Positions 20,321 to 36,312 of a stretch of 64,000 nt of DNA are shown piece by piece; position 1 is the stretch's first letter, and every line of letters starts with the position of its first letter. A model generated the notes under the pieces. The model was not told the origin of the DNA. It ran no database searches and saw only the letters and a program-made list of their open reading frames with translations. The stretch covers positions 2,641,001-2,705,000 of the forward strand of contig NC_133400.1 of the NCBI RefSeq assembly GCF_047511655.1. The letters are read 5' to 3'. A program made the position numbers and the translations under genes. The DNA is from Castor canadensis. Taxonomy: Eukaryota > Chordata > Mammalia > Rodentia > Castoridae.

Positions 20321-23300
20321 AACTAGTAAGTACTGGGGCACATGACAGCTCAGTGCTCATGTGGACAAAATGATGAAATGATAAAGCTTGCCTGAAAGCC
20401 AGCGGAGGTGCCTCTGTGTGGCAGATGGAATGGGTTTCATATCATGAAGACACAAGTCCTCCATACATTGTGGCATCTGTATTCGGCAAGCAAGATTGAG
20501 CAGGAGTTTCTCATGGAACTCAGAAGCTGGGTAGTAAATGCCTGGGAATTGTCCCCAACCAGGAATGTCAAAGCACACACTGAAGCCTGGGACCTCAACC
20601 AGCAAGTCTGGCACAGAAGAGAACCCCACTGCAGTGGGATCCAGAATGTGAGTGGGATTTCACAGGTGGGGAGGTAAGGCAGGGGGAGACTTAAGGCACA
20701 GGCTGAGAAGTGCAACTTGGATTCCCAAATCTTCCATGCATCAAAATTAATTCCAGGCTAGTTAAAACAAAAAGAAGTAGAAAAGGATTTGAACATAAGG
20801 GAATATTTTTCAATGCTGGGTTAGGAAAGGGCTCAGAAGACCCTGGATTTAAGGAGGGTTCACTCCTCTGTTCCCTTAGAATGTCAGCTTTTGGTTGCTG
20901 TGGAGTCCAAGTGAGCCCACCAAGATGAAGACTTCTCCAAGTAGCAAAATTAACTCATCTGTTTTATGTGACTATTTACACCCGTCCTTTTGATGCCGTG
21001 TGATGAAACGAGAAGACCCTCCCAGCATTCCCTGGTGCAACCCGGCCAGTGAATGCAGCTGCTCCCCAGAGAGCTGTGAGCTGGGAGTCTCACCTTCCAG
21101 GATTGGGAGCAGGCTGGCAACTCGTGTCCTACTTCTGCTAAAAAGGAGGGAAGGTCGGCAGGACACCCATTTCAACACCAGAAAAGCTTTCATCTGAGGG
21201 TGAAGCCCGCACCCCTGCTTTCCCTCTCCCTTGGCTCCTCCCTGCAGCTTCCCACTCCCTAGCCTCTTCTCCATCTTCCTACCCAGCTTGAGTTGTAGGG
21301 CTGTGACACAGGTGATAGGAGAGGGCCCAGGAATCTGGGTGGCACTCTAGCACACATGGCTTCCATGAGAAATCAAGGCTGAATGGTGCGAGTTGCTCTT
21401 CCCCATTCTCTCAGTGACACAAGGAGAAGAGCAGGGCTGGGGCCAGAACGGGACCCTCTTTTCCCTTGGGGGTGTGATCCATCATGTTCGGCCATCTGTT
21501 CAAGAGGACATTTGCACAGAGTCCTTCCATGAGGCAAAGAACTGAAACATAAAGGAGCCATGGTGCTCCGAACACAAGCTGTGTAAGATGTCCAGAAAAA
21601 CGCCAAGGAAAGGAACCCACCACCTTCACTACAGAGCCACTGGGACTTCATGCATTCTGTCTGTCACCAGATACTGGGATTTGGTACTACTTACATCACT
21701 TGGAATGACAGCCAGGATAAAATTCTTTACAACATTTGTGTCCTACTTCTAAGAGCAATTTCTGGAATATTCAGGACAAAGGCTTGGTGCTCTGCTTATA
21801 CACACAGGTGAGCCTCTGCATTCTTGAGATGTGACTGGTCCATCAGATAAGTACACGTGTCACATGTTCCCAGTGGCCAGGCCCTGGCCCACACACCTCA
21901 GCACTATGAAGGAGGAAATGTGTTCTCCCCTGTTTGCAAACAAGACTGATGCCCCAAACTCTTCCTGTCCTGGAGCCAGATCTGGTAGAGCTAAGCCAAG
22001 GCCCCCTCTACCCCGATCCCTTCTCAGCCCAGACCCTGTGGGGTTGGAGCTCCTCAAATGCAGGGCTCTGTGTCCCAGTCTGTGTCACCTCATTGTATGC
22101 ATGACCCTGTGGGCCACTACAAGCTGCACTCACGGGCTTACAGGACTTGTCCAGGGTCCCAAGCCCAGCAGGGGGAAAGCCAAGGTCTCCATCCCCAGCT
22201 GAGCTCCTTCCCCTGTCTGGTCTCTCCCTGCTGTCCTGCCAGCTTCAGCCCACAGCCCTGACCTGGGCAACAGCCGACCAGCCTCAGCAAGGGAGGACAT
22301 CCTGCCCACACCATCTGTGGCCCTGCCCTCTCAGGTCCCGGTCACCATGGCCCCCTAGTTCTCAAGGAGTGACCTGTCCATATCTCACCTGAGATGCTCA
22401 CCCAGAGGCGGGGGAGGAGGGCCCAGTGCATCTTGGCGAGGAGGTAGTGGCTGGAAGCAGCACAGATGTCAGATGAGAACATTTAGAAAGAAAGAGCTGG
22501 TGATCATCCAGGGGTGGAAACTTCAGGGTAAACATGCTTGTCCCTCTGGCTCCCACAGCAGGCATTGACCCCAGCACTTTGCTGGCTGAGTCCCATACAC
22601 TTTAAGAGACCAGGGCCTGCTGGTCTTATTTGGCAGACAGGTGAAGCAAAGATTTGGATTTGTTCCCTTCACCTCCTGCAGACCAGGAGCCTGGCACCTG
22701 CCTTATACCTGCCCCTCCTCAGGCCCCTGGGAAACCCAGCCTGCTGCTGATTCTGCCTCCAAAACTCTGTTACCCTCACCTCCACACATACTCCTGGGAC
22801 CTCTGTTAAGCTCATCTCCCTTTATCTGCCCTCAGTTCATCCACTGGTCCACAAGGAACTGTCACCCCTGACGCTTAAAGATCACTGAGTTTCAAAATGG
22901 TTTTCTTTCTTTTTTGGGGGGTGGGGTAGGGGGACTTTGCATAAGTCTTACTTTAAATCTTGCACAGGATCCTGAAGATATGATGGTAGAAGGGAAAGGG
23001 CAGTGCATACAGCCACTGCTCCCAGCATTCTTGTTGATCACTGCCCACCTGATTCCATCCCACAACCTGAGCTGCAGGTGAGGGAGAGAGGACAGTGCAC
23101 ACTTCTCTCCTAGTCACAGTGACTTAACTTCAGTGAGCTATGTTAACTGAAGTGCCAGTGGTGAGACCAGGCTCTGAAGCTCTGAGACCATCCTTCCGTC
23201 AGGCGCCTCCTGGACATGGGCAGGAGTCACACCGTGCCATGCTGGCTTTTTGGGGGTGGCCTTAGAAACTGGGGGTTCCACTTTGTCCCTGGGAACCCAG

Positions 23301-24739
23301 CCCCTCTTGGTGAGCAAGCCCTCCCAGGCTGCTTTTGATGAAGGCCTCTGGGAGAGGAAGGACAGCCAGCACCAGGAGGGGGCACCAACCTGGAAGGGCT
23401 CCAAGCCCTGAATTGCCACCCGGCGGCTGCCTGGAGCAAAGATGAGTTGTTCCATCACCCAGCGCTATGGAGCTCCACCAAAGCCATTATGCCCCATCCT
23501 GAGTTAAACAGGACTCTCGCTGTTTTGCTGAGCTTTGCTGGAGTGCTCTGTTCCTCAATAATCCATTGCATAGTTGCATTTAAAGTCGCAGATAATGATA
23601 CTCATCTACAGATTGTGATGTACTTACATATAAGTTTATATTCCTATTGGAGAAATAATATATGTTACATACATAGACGCACAAATGCATGATGCCACAG
23701 GCTCCTCTTCACCACTGTGAGAGATGCCTGTATGTCACAAACGTAGTCAAGTTCCAGGGAGAGGAGCCAACTTGCCACCATGCCCCCCACTGAGTAGAGA
23801 GAGCAGCTGGTGCTCACCTGAACTCTCCTCCACCATGGCTTGTCCTCAGCCTGCCACCTTACAAGGTTGAGGCAAAGCCATGGACGTTTTGTAGATGAGA
23901 AAAGCAGCCTCCATCCCAACAAGGTGACTCCTCCCAGGTCACAGGCAGGCAAGCAGAGATGGGTCTGGCCCAGGTCTGTTCTGTGATGCCTGCAGGAACC
24001 CTCTGGTCTGGGCATCAGGGTTGTGCCCTGGGCATCAGGTCCTGCCAGGCCAGTAGGGACCGCTACACCAGCCCTGCCCCCTTGCCTGAAAAATCCCTGC
24101 ATTTGATTGCTAGATGAGAGCAGAGTCTCTGCAGCATGTCTCCTGGGCATGGCGCAACCTCAGGTCTTGGCGCCCCGCTGCCCACTTCTCTGAGTCCTGG
24201 CCACCTTGCCAATGTCAGTGGTCACCAAAGGTTTTTACTGGAGTCCGCTAGGGCCATCTTTAAACAAGCAGAGACTTTTAAATAGGGAAGCCCCTCCCTC
24301 TCCCGGGGCCAGGTTTCTTCCTGTGAATGGAACCCTTTATTTTTGATGTCCATAAATCATGAAGGTTAAAATGGGAGTTGACATGTGACCGTGTAATGTG
24401 GACATGTTGCACTTGGGAGGTTTGGAAGCAGCGGCACAAGTCCTGAGGTGCTGAGTTGTGAGTAAATGGCACATCTCTCTCGCGGTGGAGGGGGAACTGC
24501 TCGCTCAGCCCTCAGAAGAACCCCAGAGCAGGTACTGCAGTCACCCTGTTTCCAGATAAGGAAGGTGTGGTTCTGTGACCCGCCTCGCAGGATTCCACAA
24601 CAGAGCTGGCCAGAGCCCCAAGCCCCTCCGCCCAGGAAGGGAAAGGGCCCCAGGGAAACACTGGCTGCTGCCCTCCTGACATGAGCAGCCCTTCAGGGCT
24701 GTGGACACCACGGCAGCTTGTCAGACATGGTTAGTGGTT

Positions 24740-25000
24740 GAAGAGCATGGTATTGGAGCCACACCTTGGGGCTTGCCACGTGTCCTAGCTGGGCCACTTC
24801 CGGCAAAGTGCTGCTTCTCTCTGTGCCTTGTTTTTTTTGCAGATTAACTCACTTGAGCTTCACAATGTGCTGTCTGCCGTCATCCCATTTACAGAGGCGG
24901 AAGCTGAGGCTTGCAGAGGAAGCACACCTGCCCAGGATTTCAAAGTTAGGAAGAGGTGGAATCGAACTCAGCCCTGTGACTACAGTGCCCTTTATCGCCA
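24740..25000. repeat. MIR-like fragments
   Basis: Two adjoining pieces look like MIR: TATTGGAGCCACACCTTGGG at the left, and CCATTTACAGAGGCGGAAGC with GGTGGAATCGAACTCAG at the right, which follows the familiar MIR core. Confidence 0.5.
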
Positions 25001-26446
25001 TATCCATTACCTGCTTTCCCTGGATTCTTGGTGTCTCGGGCTGCAGGGAGATGTGTCCTGAGGCCAGCACAGCTGCCTCGGGGTGGGGTTAGAAATAGCC
25101 TTTATTTTCTTTTCATTTTCCTGAAGTTTATTTTTTTTAAAAAAGGCTTATTTGTGCAATTAAGAATACTAAATTAATTTTCCACAAATGGCTTAACAAA
25201 GGTCATAGGGTCTGAAATACCAAAATCAGGTCACTCACCTGTGCACATCTGTAGCTGCTCGCCTTGGCATCAGTTTTCCCTTGGGACTTATTTTCAGACC
25301 CCAGCACGAACTGCAGGAGTTGCCAGCAGGTGGCGCTGCTGCCACGTGACAATCCGTGCCAGGCAGCGGCTTCCCCGCCGCGGATTTACTGGGTTTCCTC
25401 TTCTTCCCAAAGGGGTCCTGGCTTCCAAGCTCCTTCCCTGGGACGGGCACTGGGGTGAGGAGCCTTGGGAAGTGAATAGGCCCTGCTGCCGCCCACGTGT
25501 CCTGCTGCTTTCAGGAGTGTCCATCGCCCGCCCCGCAGACCCCCTTCCTCCCCACCATTTTGCTGGCTGTGCTTCCTTTGCATGCACAGGCCCGGTGTAT
25601 GCAAAGAGACCCGGCCTAGGGGTCCAGTGGAGAACAGGGTGGACCAGGGCTGCCTGACCTCCAGAAACACCACGTTCTGATCCGGGGCTCGCTTCGGGGG
25701 ACATTTCCAAAGGCCACGATGTTTCCAGGGACATTTGAGGGGTCTGCCCCTTTCCACATGGCTGTAACCCAACAGTGATGTCTCTAGTTTTGATGAGCTG
25801 CTCATTGTCCCCCAGCCCCAGACTGGAGCCTCAGGCCATCATTCATGGCACAAAACTCTTTAGGATACACCAGGGGATGGCTGGCACCTGCCCCCAGCGA
25901 TGCTGTCCACCCTAGACAGGCTTCTTCTCTTCTAGGCAAACAGCTGGTGTTGCAAGGGTCAGAGGGAGACCACCACTGGGCTGGGCAGGTCCTCGGGTCT
26001 GGCCGGCTTTCAGCTTGGGACAGACACCAGGTGGCCCTGGCCCTGGTGATCTCTGCTCTTCAGGATATCCACGTCACCCACATCCTGGGGCTGGACACAG
26101 CTGGAAGGTCCAGCAGGCTGGGGTTCTTATCCATGCAGTGCAGACCAGGCCTGTGCTCTGAGGGAGGCAGGCACTTCCCGCCTTCATAAGCTCTATGGCG
26201 AGGCACACTCTGCCTTTCCCCAGCCAGGTGGGTGGCCATGGGCTCTGGTCTGTTACGCTGTGATGACAGGACGGTGTCTGCCTGTTCACAGTGATTGGAG
26301 ACCAATGTCAGCAATTGCAGGAGCTCAGTGTCTGTGGAGTAGAGCAGCCATGGGGCTCTTCCTCCATCCTGTGGTTTCACACCTGCAGACACCAATTGTC
26401 ACTCTTCCCTTGGCAGCCCCCAAAGCACATCCAGAAATATGATTGT

Positions 26447-26600
26447 GGGGTTGGGGGCATAGCTCAGTGGGAGAATGCCTGCTAAGGGCAAGGCACTGGG
26501 TTCAATGGGGGGGGTGGAGACAGAGAGGGAGGGAGGGAGGGAGGGATGGAAGGAAGGGAAGGGGAAAGAAGAAGGAAAGAGAAGGAGGAAAAGAAAAAAT
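26447..26600 (+). repeat. ID-like SINE followed by a purine-rich simple repeat
   Basis: GGGGGCATAGCTCAGTGGGA and GGCACTGGGTTCAATGG are tRNA/ID-type A and B boxes. The tail has turned into (GGGA)n and (GGAA)n purine repeats to about 26600. Confidence 0.75.
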
Positions 26601-27599
26601 GTCAAATAATAAGGCCCAAGATGCTTCCTCAAGAAGCCTCAAGAGGTTTGAGGTTTTTCTCACTGACCAAGGGGGTCCGAGGAAGCTTCCACAGGGCCCT
26701 TGCACAGTGGGATCACAGTCTATGACACTGGGAGGAAGTAAATGTCAGTGCTGTGAGTAGGGGGCTGAAAGACCAGGCCCTGCCCTACCAGTGAGCCCCT
26801 TCCCAGCTCAACAGGAAGCAGGGCAGGGTCTGAGAGCCAGCTGGTGTTTAGAGACCAGTCCCACTACCCCAGTCCATTGTCACCTCCCAGTGGGGGCTGA
26901 ATCTGATTCCTCTTCTTTTTTTAATTGGAAACAAGATGTGCAGGAAAATGAACACCTTGGCTCCCAGAGCCTTGGAGCATATTGGTTAGGGACCTGGGCA
27001 CGGGCGCCATGGGCACTGGGTCTGAGTGCAAATTCTACCTTTTGCCTGTTCTGTGTCCAGGGCAAGTCATGCTCTCTGAACTCAGTTTCTGCACTGGAAG
27101 GGAGAGCCATGAGACCAAGCTAAGAAGATGCTGTGAGGACGCATGGCGGGGGGGGGGGGGTTGTGCACACCCACACATCCCTCATGAATGCTGGTCCGCC
27201 ATGCCTGCTGGCCTGGGCTCCAGGTTCTCTCAAGCAGCCAAGGTTACAGGCACAAGAGCCGACCCTGCAGGCAGGCAGGCAGGAGAGGGCAGCAGAGGCC
27301 AGGCCCAGCTGCCTCACCAGGGCTTTCCAAGGGCTGAATATGCTGGGAAAAGGGGACCCAAACTTCAGCACTCACCAGAGCCACCTAGCAAACTGGAGAC
27401 CTCCAGAGGATAATCAGTTTGGGAAGACCCCCCCCCCCACTCCCAGCCCAGCGAGCTTCTGGTGAAGGCAGATCCCAGGGTGCACTCTGAGAGCTGCCTT
27501 GAGAGGAGAAGCCTGCTAGGCGCCACTGGCCTCACTGGGGTCAGGAAGATTAGGAAATTCTGCTGGTGGAAAAGTTACTGTTAAAATTCCAACGCTTTG

Positions 27600-27715
27600 T
27601 TGTTTATTTAGAGATGGAGTCTCACTATGAAATCCGGGCTGGCCTAGAACCCCTGATCCTCCTGCCTCTGCCCCCCTAGTGTTGGTATTACAGGCATCAC
27701 CACCATGCCCAGCAA
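27600..27715 (-). repeat. B1-like SINE monomer, minus orientation
   Basis: The + strand carries GAGATGGAGTCTCACTATGA, GGCTGGCCTAGAACCCCTGA and TATTACAGGCATCACCACCA, the inverted 7SL-derived B1 order. No tRNA-like half is attached. Confidence 0.75.
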
Positions 27716-28779
27716 AGTTCCACCTCTTGAGCCATATGGCTGGCTTCCTTCTCCCTAGGAAGGCAGGGAAGTCTAGGTGCATCCAGAAAGGTGGGAGTCC
27801 AGCTGTTCCCAAACTGGTTGCTCACTGTAAGTCCCCAAGCAGGTTCCCTATAAAATATGGATTATTACACCTCCCCTCCCTGCACGTACACACACATCAC
27901 CAGGACAGGCATATACACCACACCACCAGATCTCTAGGGTGAGAAATGCCCAATCCCCTCTAGGTGCTGGAGAGCTAGGCATCTCTTGGCTCCTTTGGAG
28001 GTCATTTCATTAACCACAATTCCCCTACGTCTACCAGGACAGTATGGTCAGAGCCATGGACACCAAGGCTCACTGGTGATTGGCTTGCTCAGGGCAAAGA
28101 CTACCTGCTATCTTTTCACTATCTCCAAGGAGAACTGCAGGCTGGTAGGTGGCTCACAGGGCTCTCCTGCACCAACAACTGTTCCCTGCCCTTGATCCTC
28201 CAGCCCCAAAGAGGAAAGAAAACAGTGAGATAAAGCTGGCTTTTGTGGGCCAGGTGCCTTCACATCAGAAGCCCATGCCTGGATGCCTTCTGCAGCCAGG
28301 TGCTACTGGCCCTGGCCCTAGGGGCTGAGGTCCATGCTCGAAGACCCAAAGTCCCTCCTGGCCAGCCTGCAGTCCCACCTGGCTGGGGCCAGGGAGCTCA
28401 GAATCCTCACCCAAATGCTTCTGGGAGGCAAGGAGAGAGCATCTGGGCTCCGCTGTACCCAGAGCGTGGGACCCGTTCGAGAAGTGCGGTGCCCTCCAGA
28501 TGTGCGATGCACCACCAGCAGCTAGGAGAAGTGCATCCTTGCCACATCTTCCAGCCTTTTACTACGGGGGAGGGGGAGCGGTTACATACACTCAGGGCAT
28601 CTGGGCTGTGATGCTCTAGGGCAAACCCTTAAGATACGCATGGAGATGCCTAATTAATTCTACCTAGGATGCTCTGTGTTAGCTGATAACCCCCTATGCA
28701 CTTAGGTGATAGAAATTCACACCAGACTCCAAAGTGCTTTTGCATTATAAGGTTGTAACTTGCACATGACCGCCACACT

Positions 28780-29650
28780 TTTGCGGGAGCCCAGGCGGAA
28801 AAAGGCCCTGGGGGAAAAAACCCAACCAAGGGCGGTCTGCGGAATGCAGCGGGGGAGGCGTCAAATCCGAGCATGGATTCGGAGGCGATTTTTCTGCCGC
28901 ACCTGGCCCTTCCGGACTTGCCTGGAACCGGACTCTTCCACTAGGCAAGGCTGGACTTTCCCTCGTCCTCAGGCGGCAGGTCAAGCCTAGAAGAGAAGCA
29001 AGGCTCTGTCCTCTGGTAACCCGGGCCAGTTTTCCTATGCTAGCCGGTTTGGGTGCCTCCCACCCAGCTGGCTCAAGGACGTAGGAGAGCTGGGAGAACT
29101 CGCTGAAATGAAGACATCAGCCGGGCAGATGAACAGAAAGCCGAAGTTCGCCGCCACCTGGGACTCTGGTACACCGGCGCCAAAGCTCAAAGCCACGCGC
29201 AATGAAGGCGCACGGGGGCCTTTGGCGCTCCAGGCGCAGAGTGAGCGGTGTGGGGGGCTGGAGACGCTGTAGGAGTCCTGGGAGTGCGCCGGCTGGGCCG
29301 GAGTTGGGTTTCTCCTAATCAACCCTACTTCCCCAAAGCCTCCATCCTAATTGAGGCGCAATCTCTGGCCGAGGGGAGGGGCGCTCTTGTCCGCGGAGGC
29401 CGTCTGGACGCGGACGCCACGTTCCCGCGCGGAGAGGTTTATTTTCCTGGTCATGGTGAGAGATGGAGATACGGAGAGGTGGCCTCCGCATCCCGGGAAG
29501 GACTGTGCCTTCTCCCCCTACTCCCACCCCGCCGCGGGGTTTCGAACCTGCTCCGGGAGCGCAAGGCCCGGCGCGTGCAAGCCAACGCGCAGCGTCCCAC
29601 AGTCCTTGGCCTGACGCTGCGGCCCGCTTGAGCTCCGGAGCGATGGAGTC
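28780..29650. promoter_or_regulatory. CpG-rich block about 2.3 kb beyond the FOXF1 stop codon
   Basis: CpG density rises clearly here (for example GGACGCGGACGCCACG near 29405 and GCCCGGCGCGTGCAAGCC near 29565). No known coding sequence is recognised and there is no clear initiation site. It may be a CpG-island enhancer or an unknown non-coding transcript start. Confidence 0.35.
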
Positions 29651-29870
29651 GCCGGCCTTTTCCTGTCCCCTTTATCTCGGTTTTATAGACAGCTGTTAGT
29701 TTGGGACATTAATTGCCCGGGCGAGTTTATTGATAATTTTGATGTAACAGAGCACCGGAGAAATTACCCCCACGTCCAAAACGTCAACTCTGAGAAGAAG
29801 CAGGTACAGACTGGAGACCCCACGGCGCGCAGACACTGCGGTGGGTCAGGCGCGCGCACCGACAATGTGA
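29650..29870. promoter_or_regulatory. Candidate conserved non-coding element downstream of FOXF1
   Basis: Unique sequence packed with homeodomain, E-box and FOX-like words: ACAGCTGTTAG, GGGACATTAATTGCCC, GAGTTTATTGATAATTTTGA. There is no repeat and no frame. Conservation is inferred from appearance. Confidence 0.3.
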
Positions 29871-30649
29871 CTTATCGTGCTTGTTTTCCTGGGTGGCCAG
29901 GATCGGAATAGAGGGGGAGTAAGCGGAAGACACAAGCTTTTTGTTTTTGGTTTTTTTTCTTTCCCCAGAAAAGGAAAAATACGATTTAGGAAGAAAACGT
30001 TACCGGATCGGAAATATGCCGGTAGCTTTGCGCTCCCACCAATGGCCCCTTCCAAGCTCAGATTATACCCGATTTGCGATTGGGGAAAACCAAGTATTGG
30101 GTACAAAAAATAGTAAGACAAAAAGCAAAACTTTAAAGTTGTTTCATTGTTTATAAAAGCTAGAATAAGAGACCCGTAAAGTCTGAGGCTCAGAGTAAAA
30201 AACTCATTGGTCTTGGAGGGGCAAGTTAAAAAAAAAAGTATATATAAACATGTACATAAATTTACATATATGTATGTCCATAAATTTACATATGTATATA
30301 GTCTGGTTTTCTCCAGGGGAATTTGGACATTTTAACTTTAACCTTTGATTATTTCTTAAAAATAAAAATGACATTGAGAGGGGCGGAGGGCTCTTCTTAA
30401 AAAACAGAAGCCAAGAAAAACCGTTACTCCTGTCCAGATTTTACTTCAATGTGAAATGAAGGGTAAAGAGAGAAGGACTGGCCAAAAAAAAGAAAGAAAG
30501 AAAAAAACAAACAAAAAAAAAAACCAGAAAAAGAAAAAAAGGTATTTAGTTACCGAGATTTAAAATTTTTAAAGTGTTCAGAGACCCGAAGTCTTTCTAT
30601 ACTTGGGGTCTGGAGACATTTGCAGACCCTCCCCCAACACGATTTTCAT

Positions 30650-31956
30650 GTGATTTTATTTCTGCTAGATACGGGTTTAAAGGCCATGTACAAATGTTAT
30701 ACATTTTTATTTTTGTTCTTTTTTTTAGGAAAAAAATACACAAAAGGCAAAACATCCTTGAATTGTCATTTTATACAGTGCAGAAGGAAATTTAAAATGT
30801 GTCACAAACGCTGCACCCCAGCAGCCAAAAAACTAAAAAAGGGACGGGGGATAGTCCTTCATATTATATATATATTTATATAAAACATATGGAATTTTGT
30901 TTTTACATGGATCGGTCTTTGTTTCAAATTTACAATGGATATCTAAAAAAAAAAATCTACACGGCAAATATTGCCAACAAAGTTACACCATTAATACTGA
31001 TAAACGGAGGAGCCTATGCGGCGTTTCGATTATTAGGGAAAGAAAGAATAAATAACACGATGAGCCTTGCTAGAGTTTTAAAAAGTGCCTTAACCTTTCT
31101 GCATCTCGCGCGGCCACGGGCCTCCCCGTCCCTTCCTCAAGCTGTGTTCCGCTAGTTTTCTCCAACCGGAAAGTTTACAGTAGAGATTGGGAGAGAGAAA
31201 AACACCCACGGAAAAAGTCAAAATGCAATCCCAAACAAAACGAACACACTGAAGAGAAGAAGGGGGAGGTGGAAGGGGACGGTAGAGGCCACACGGACAG
31301 ACGGACAGCCGCTCGCTTCTTGGCTCCTTCTATTTTCTTTCAAAGACGAACAGTGGCTTTGGAAATGCAAGTTCTGTGCACAACCATCCACCTGTGGTTG
31401 CTGATGGAGACGTCTGGGGTGGGGAAGGAGGTCGCCGTGCCTTGTCCCCTCCTCCTCCCAGCAGAAGATGGCTCTAAAGGGACATTCTTTCAAAAAAAAA
31501 GTTAAAAAGATAAATACTCAACCAAAAAATAAAAATATTTGATAATGATGGGTCTCACATGCTTGCATTTCTTCTAAAAAACAAAAATCCTCCCTCACTT
31601 TCGCCATTGGGGGGAGGGGGACCTCAGCAGACTTCTTTTCGAGCTGAAGGCTTTCCCCAACACAGCACCTTCGCAGCCTTTTTCAATAGGATCGAAAATA
31701 CTTATTTACCGACAGCTGCAGTCGGATCAGGCCCCCACCGCCACCATTTTTTAAAATTTGTGAGGGAGTAGGGGAGAAGTGGTCGACCACAACGCTGGGT
31801 TTTGCTGGGGATTTCTTTCCAAATAATCCTGTTGGGGAAGGGCCGGACTCTTTTCTTCTGCCGACGGTTATACCTCGAGAATAAAGCAGTTTCTGACGGT
31901 GGGCTCCGAGGTCCCTGGGCTGCCGGCCTGTGCCGGGAGGGCCCGCGGCCGCAGCC
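30650..31956 (-). other. FOXF1: FOXF1 3' untranslated region (inferred extent)
   Basis: This A/T-rich unique sequence lies directly after the FOXF1 stop on the coding strand and is free of recognised SINEs, as expected of a conserved developmental-gene 3' UTR. Its end is set by the candidate poly(A) signals and is uncertain. Confidence 0.5.
30655..30711 (-). terminator. FOXF1: Candidate FOXF1 poly(A) signals
   Basis: On the minus strand AATAAA occurs at 30711-30706 and again at 30660-30655. These are 1.25-1.3 kb after the FOXF1 stop, close to the remembered human 3' UTR length. Which one is used cannot be told from sequence alone. Confidence 0.4.
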
Positions 31957-35122
<3,166 letters not shown>

Positions 35123-35593
35123 TCAGCCCCGACGCGCTCAGGCCCCCGCCTTCTAGGCCCGGGCGGCGCAGCAGGAAACGCGCCTCGGACCCCGGGCCTC
35201 CGCCGACACGCACCGCCCTGCGGCAAATCGCAAGTGCCGATGCCGCCAGGTCGTGACCATCGTGGGCATGGCCGGCTTGGCTCCGGGTCCCCGTGGCCGG
35301 ACGCCGTAAGTTCCCGCGAGGGACCGCCTACCCACACTATCCGCCCCGGGAAAGACTGCGCCGCGCCCGAGATTTTTTGGACTCGCCCAGCAGCGCGCGA
35401 GCGGGCAGCCAGCCGCCCAGGGCCGAGCGCAGGCGGAAAACGAAAGCGCAGGGCGGGTCGCGGTCGCTTTGTCTCTGGCGCCTCAGGCCGGACAGTGGGC
35501 AAGTGAGAACCTCTGGCCCAGAGGCGCCCGAAACCGCACAGGTTTCCTGAACAAGCGTCCCGCTCGCTCATTCATCCATGCGTGCGCACAGTC

Positions 35594-35607
35594 GTGCATT
35601 AATGCAC
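35594..35607. promoter_or_regulatory. Perfect 14-bp palindrome GTGCATTAATGCAC
   Basis: Its centre is CATTAATG, a homeodomain-type dimer site. It lies within a run of short TGCA/GTGCA words (35578-35640) between the FOXF1 start region and the putative FENDRR start. Function is unknown. Confidence 0.4.
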
Positions 35608-36099
35608 ACGCATTTGTATGCACTGATGCACATGCAAAGCCAGTGAATTACAGAGACTCAGAGGGGCAAACTCACATCCGTGCGTTCATGACCCCACACG
35701 CAACACGTGCACGCGCATTGTTGCGCGCTCACACACAACTAAGAGGCCCACGGGACCTTAAATTCGCACTCACGGTCATACACGCACCGTGCTCTGATAT
35801 AAACTCATATGTGGCCCAATTCTTCCCCAATTCCCGCCTCCCCCCCCCCTACGCACTTTATGTGCGCTTATTTGCCTAGCGGCTCTGAGTCCCCATTTTC
35901 CAAGCGCAAGTTCTGATTTCCCGAGAGATGGCAAGGCCCTGGCAGGAAGTTTACACGACTCAACGTAAACACGTTCTGGGGGATTCGTTAATAATAATAA
36001 TAGAGAATTCCGCGGGCGCGGGGGGGAGTTGGCCTAATGCCCCTGTGGGCTCGGCCTGCCGCCGCCGCGGGGCCTCTGACTCCGCGCGCCAGGCCAGGT

Positions 36100-36312
36100 T
36101 CCGGAAAGCAGACGGCGCGGGCGGGGAGCGCGGGCCAGGGCGGCCCTCGGGCTCCTGGCTGCCCGCCCGCAGGGGGCTCGCACGAACGTCTTCCCTCGCC
36201 AACCTCGCAGCGCGGGCGTGCGGGCTAGGCTGGCGGTGGTGGGAAGGAGGTGTTCACCGCGGAGCGCAGGACTGCGCAGGAGCCTGGGCGCAACGCCGCG
36301 CGCACAGACCAG
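36100..36312 (+). ncRNA. FENDRR: Candidate first exon of FENDRR (divergent lncRNA)
   Basis: In mouse and human, FENDRR starts roughly 1.2-1.7 kb upstream of FOXF1 on the opposite strand and represses or tunes cardiac and lung mesenchyme genes. In the same relative place here, a strong + strand donor (ACCAG then GTGAGTGCGG) follows CpG-island sequence. The start is arbitrary, no downstream exon could be placed, and no sequence match was recognised. The call is synteny plus a donor site only. Confidence 0.3.

Larger units (their letters stand above)
18640..28780. other. Intergenic DNA between the convergent MTHFSD and FOXF1 genes
   Basis: No gene is recognised. It contains a B1-dID SINE (20115-20320), an ID-like SINE with a purine tract (26447-26600), a B1 monomer (27600-27715), and MIR-like fragments near 24740-25000 and 26985-27120. 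An A/T-rich unique block at 25090-25230 includes AACAAAGGTCA. There is a G-run at 27147-27160 and a C-run at 27428-27440. Open frames have unfamiliar, codon-unlike translations. Confidence 0.55.

Noticed and set aside
27146-27160. G-run and the C-run at 27428-27440 as a regulatory pair
   Set aside because: They are isolated homopolymers, common in such DNA. No inverted structure of note and no other support.
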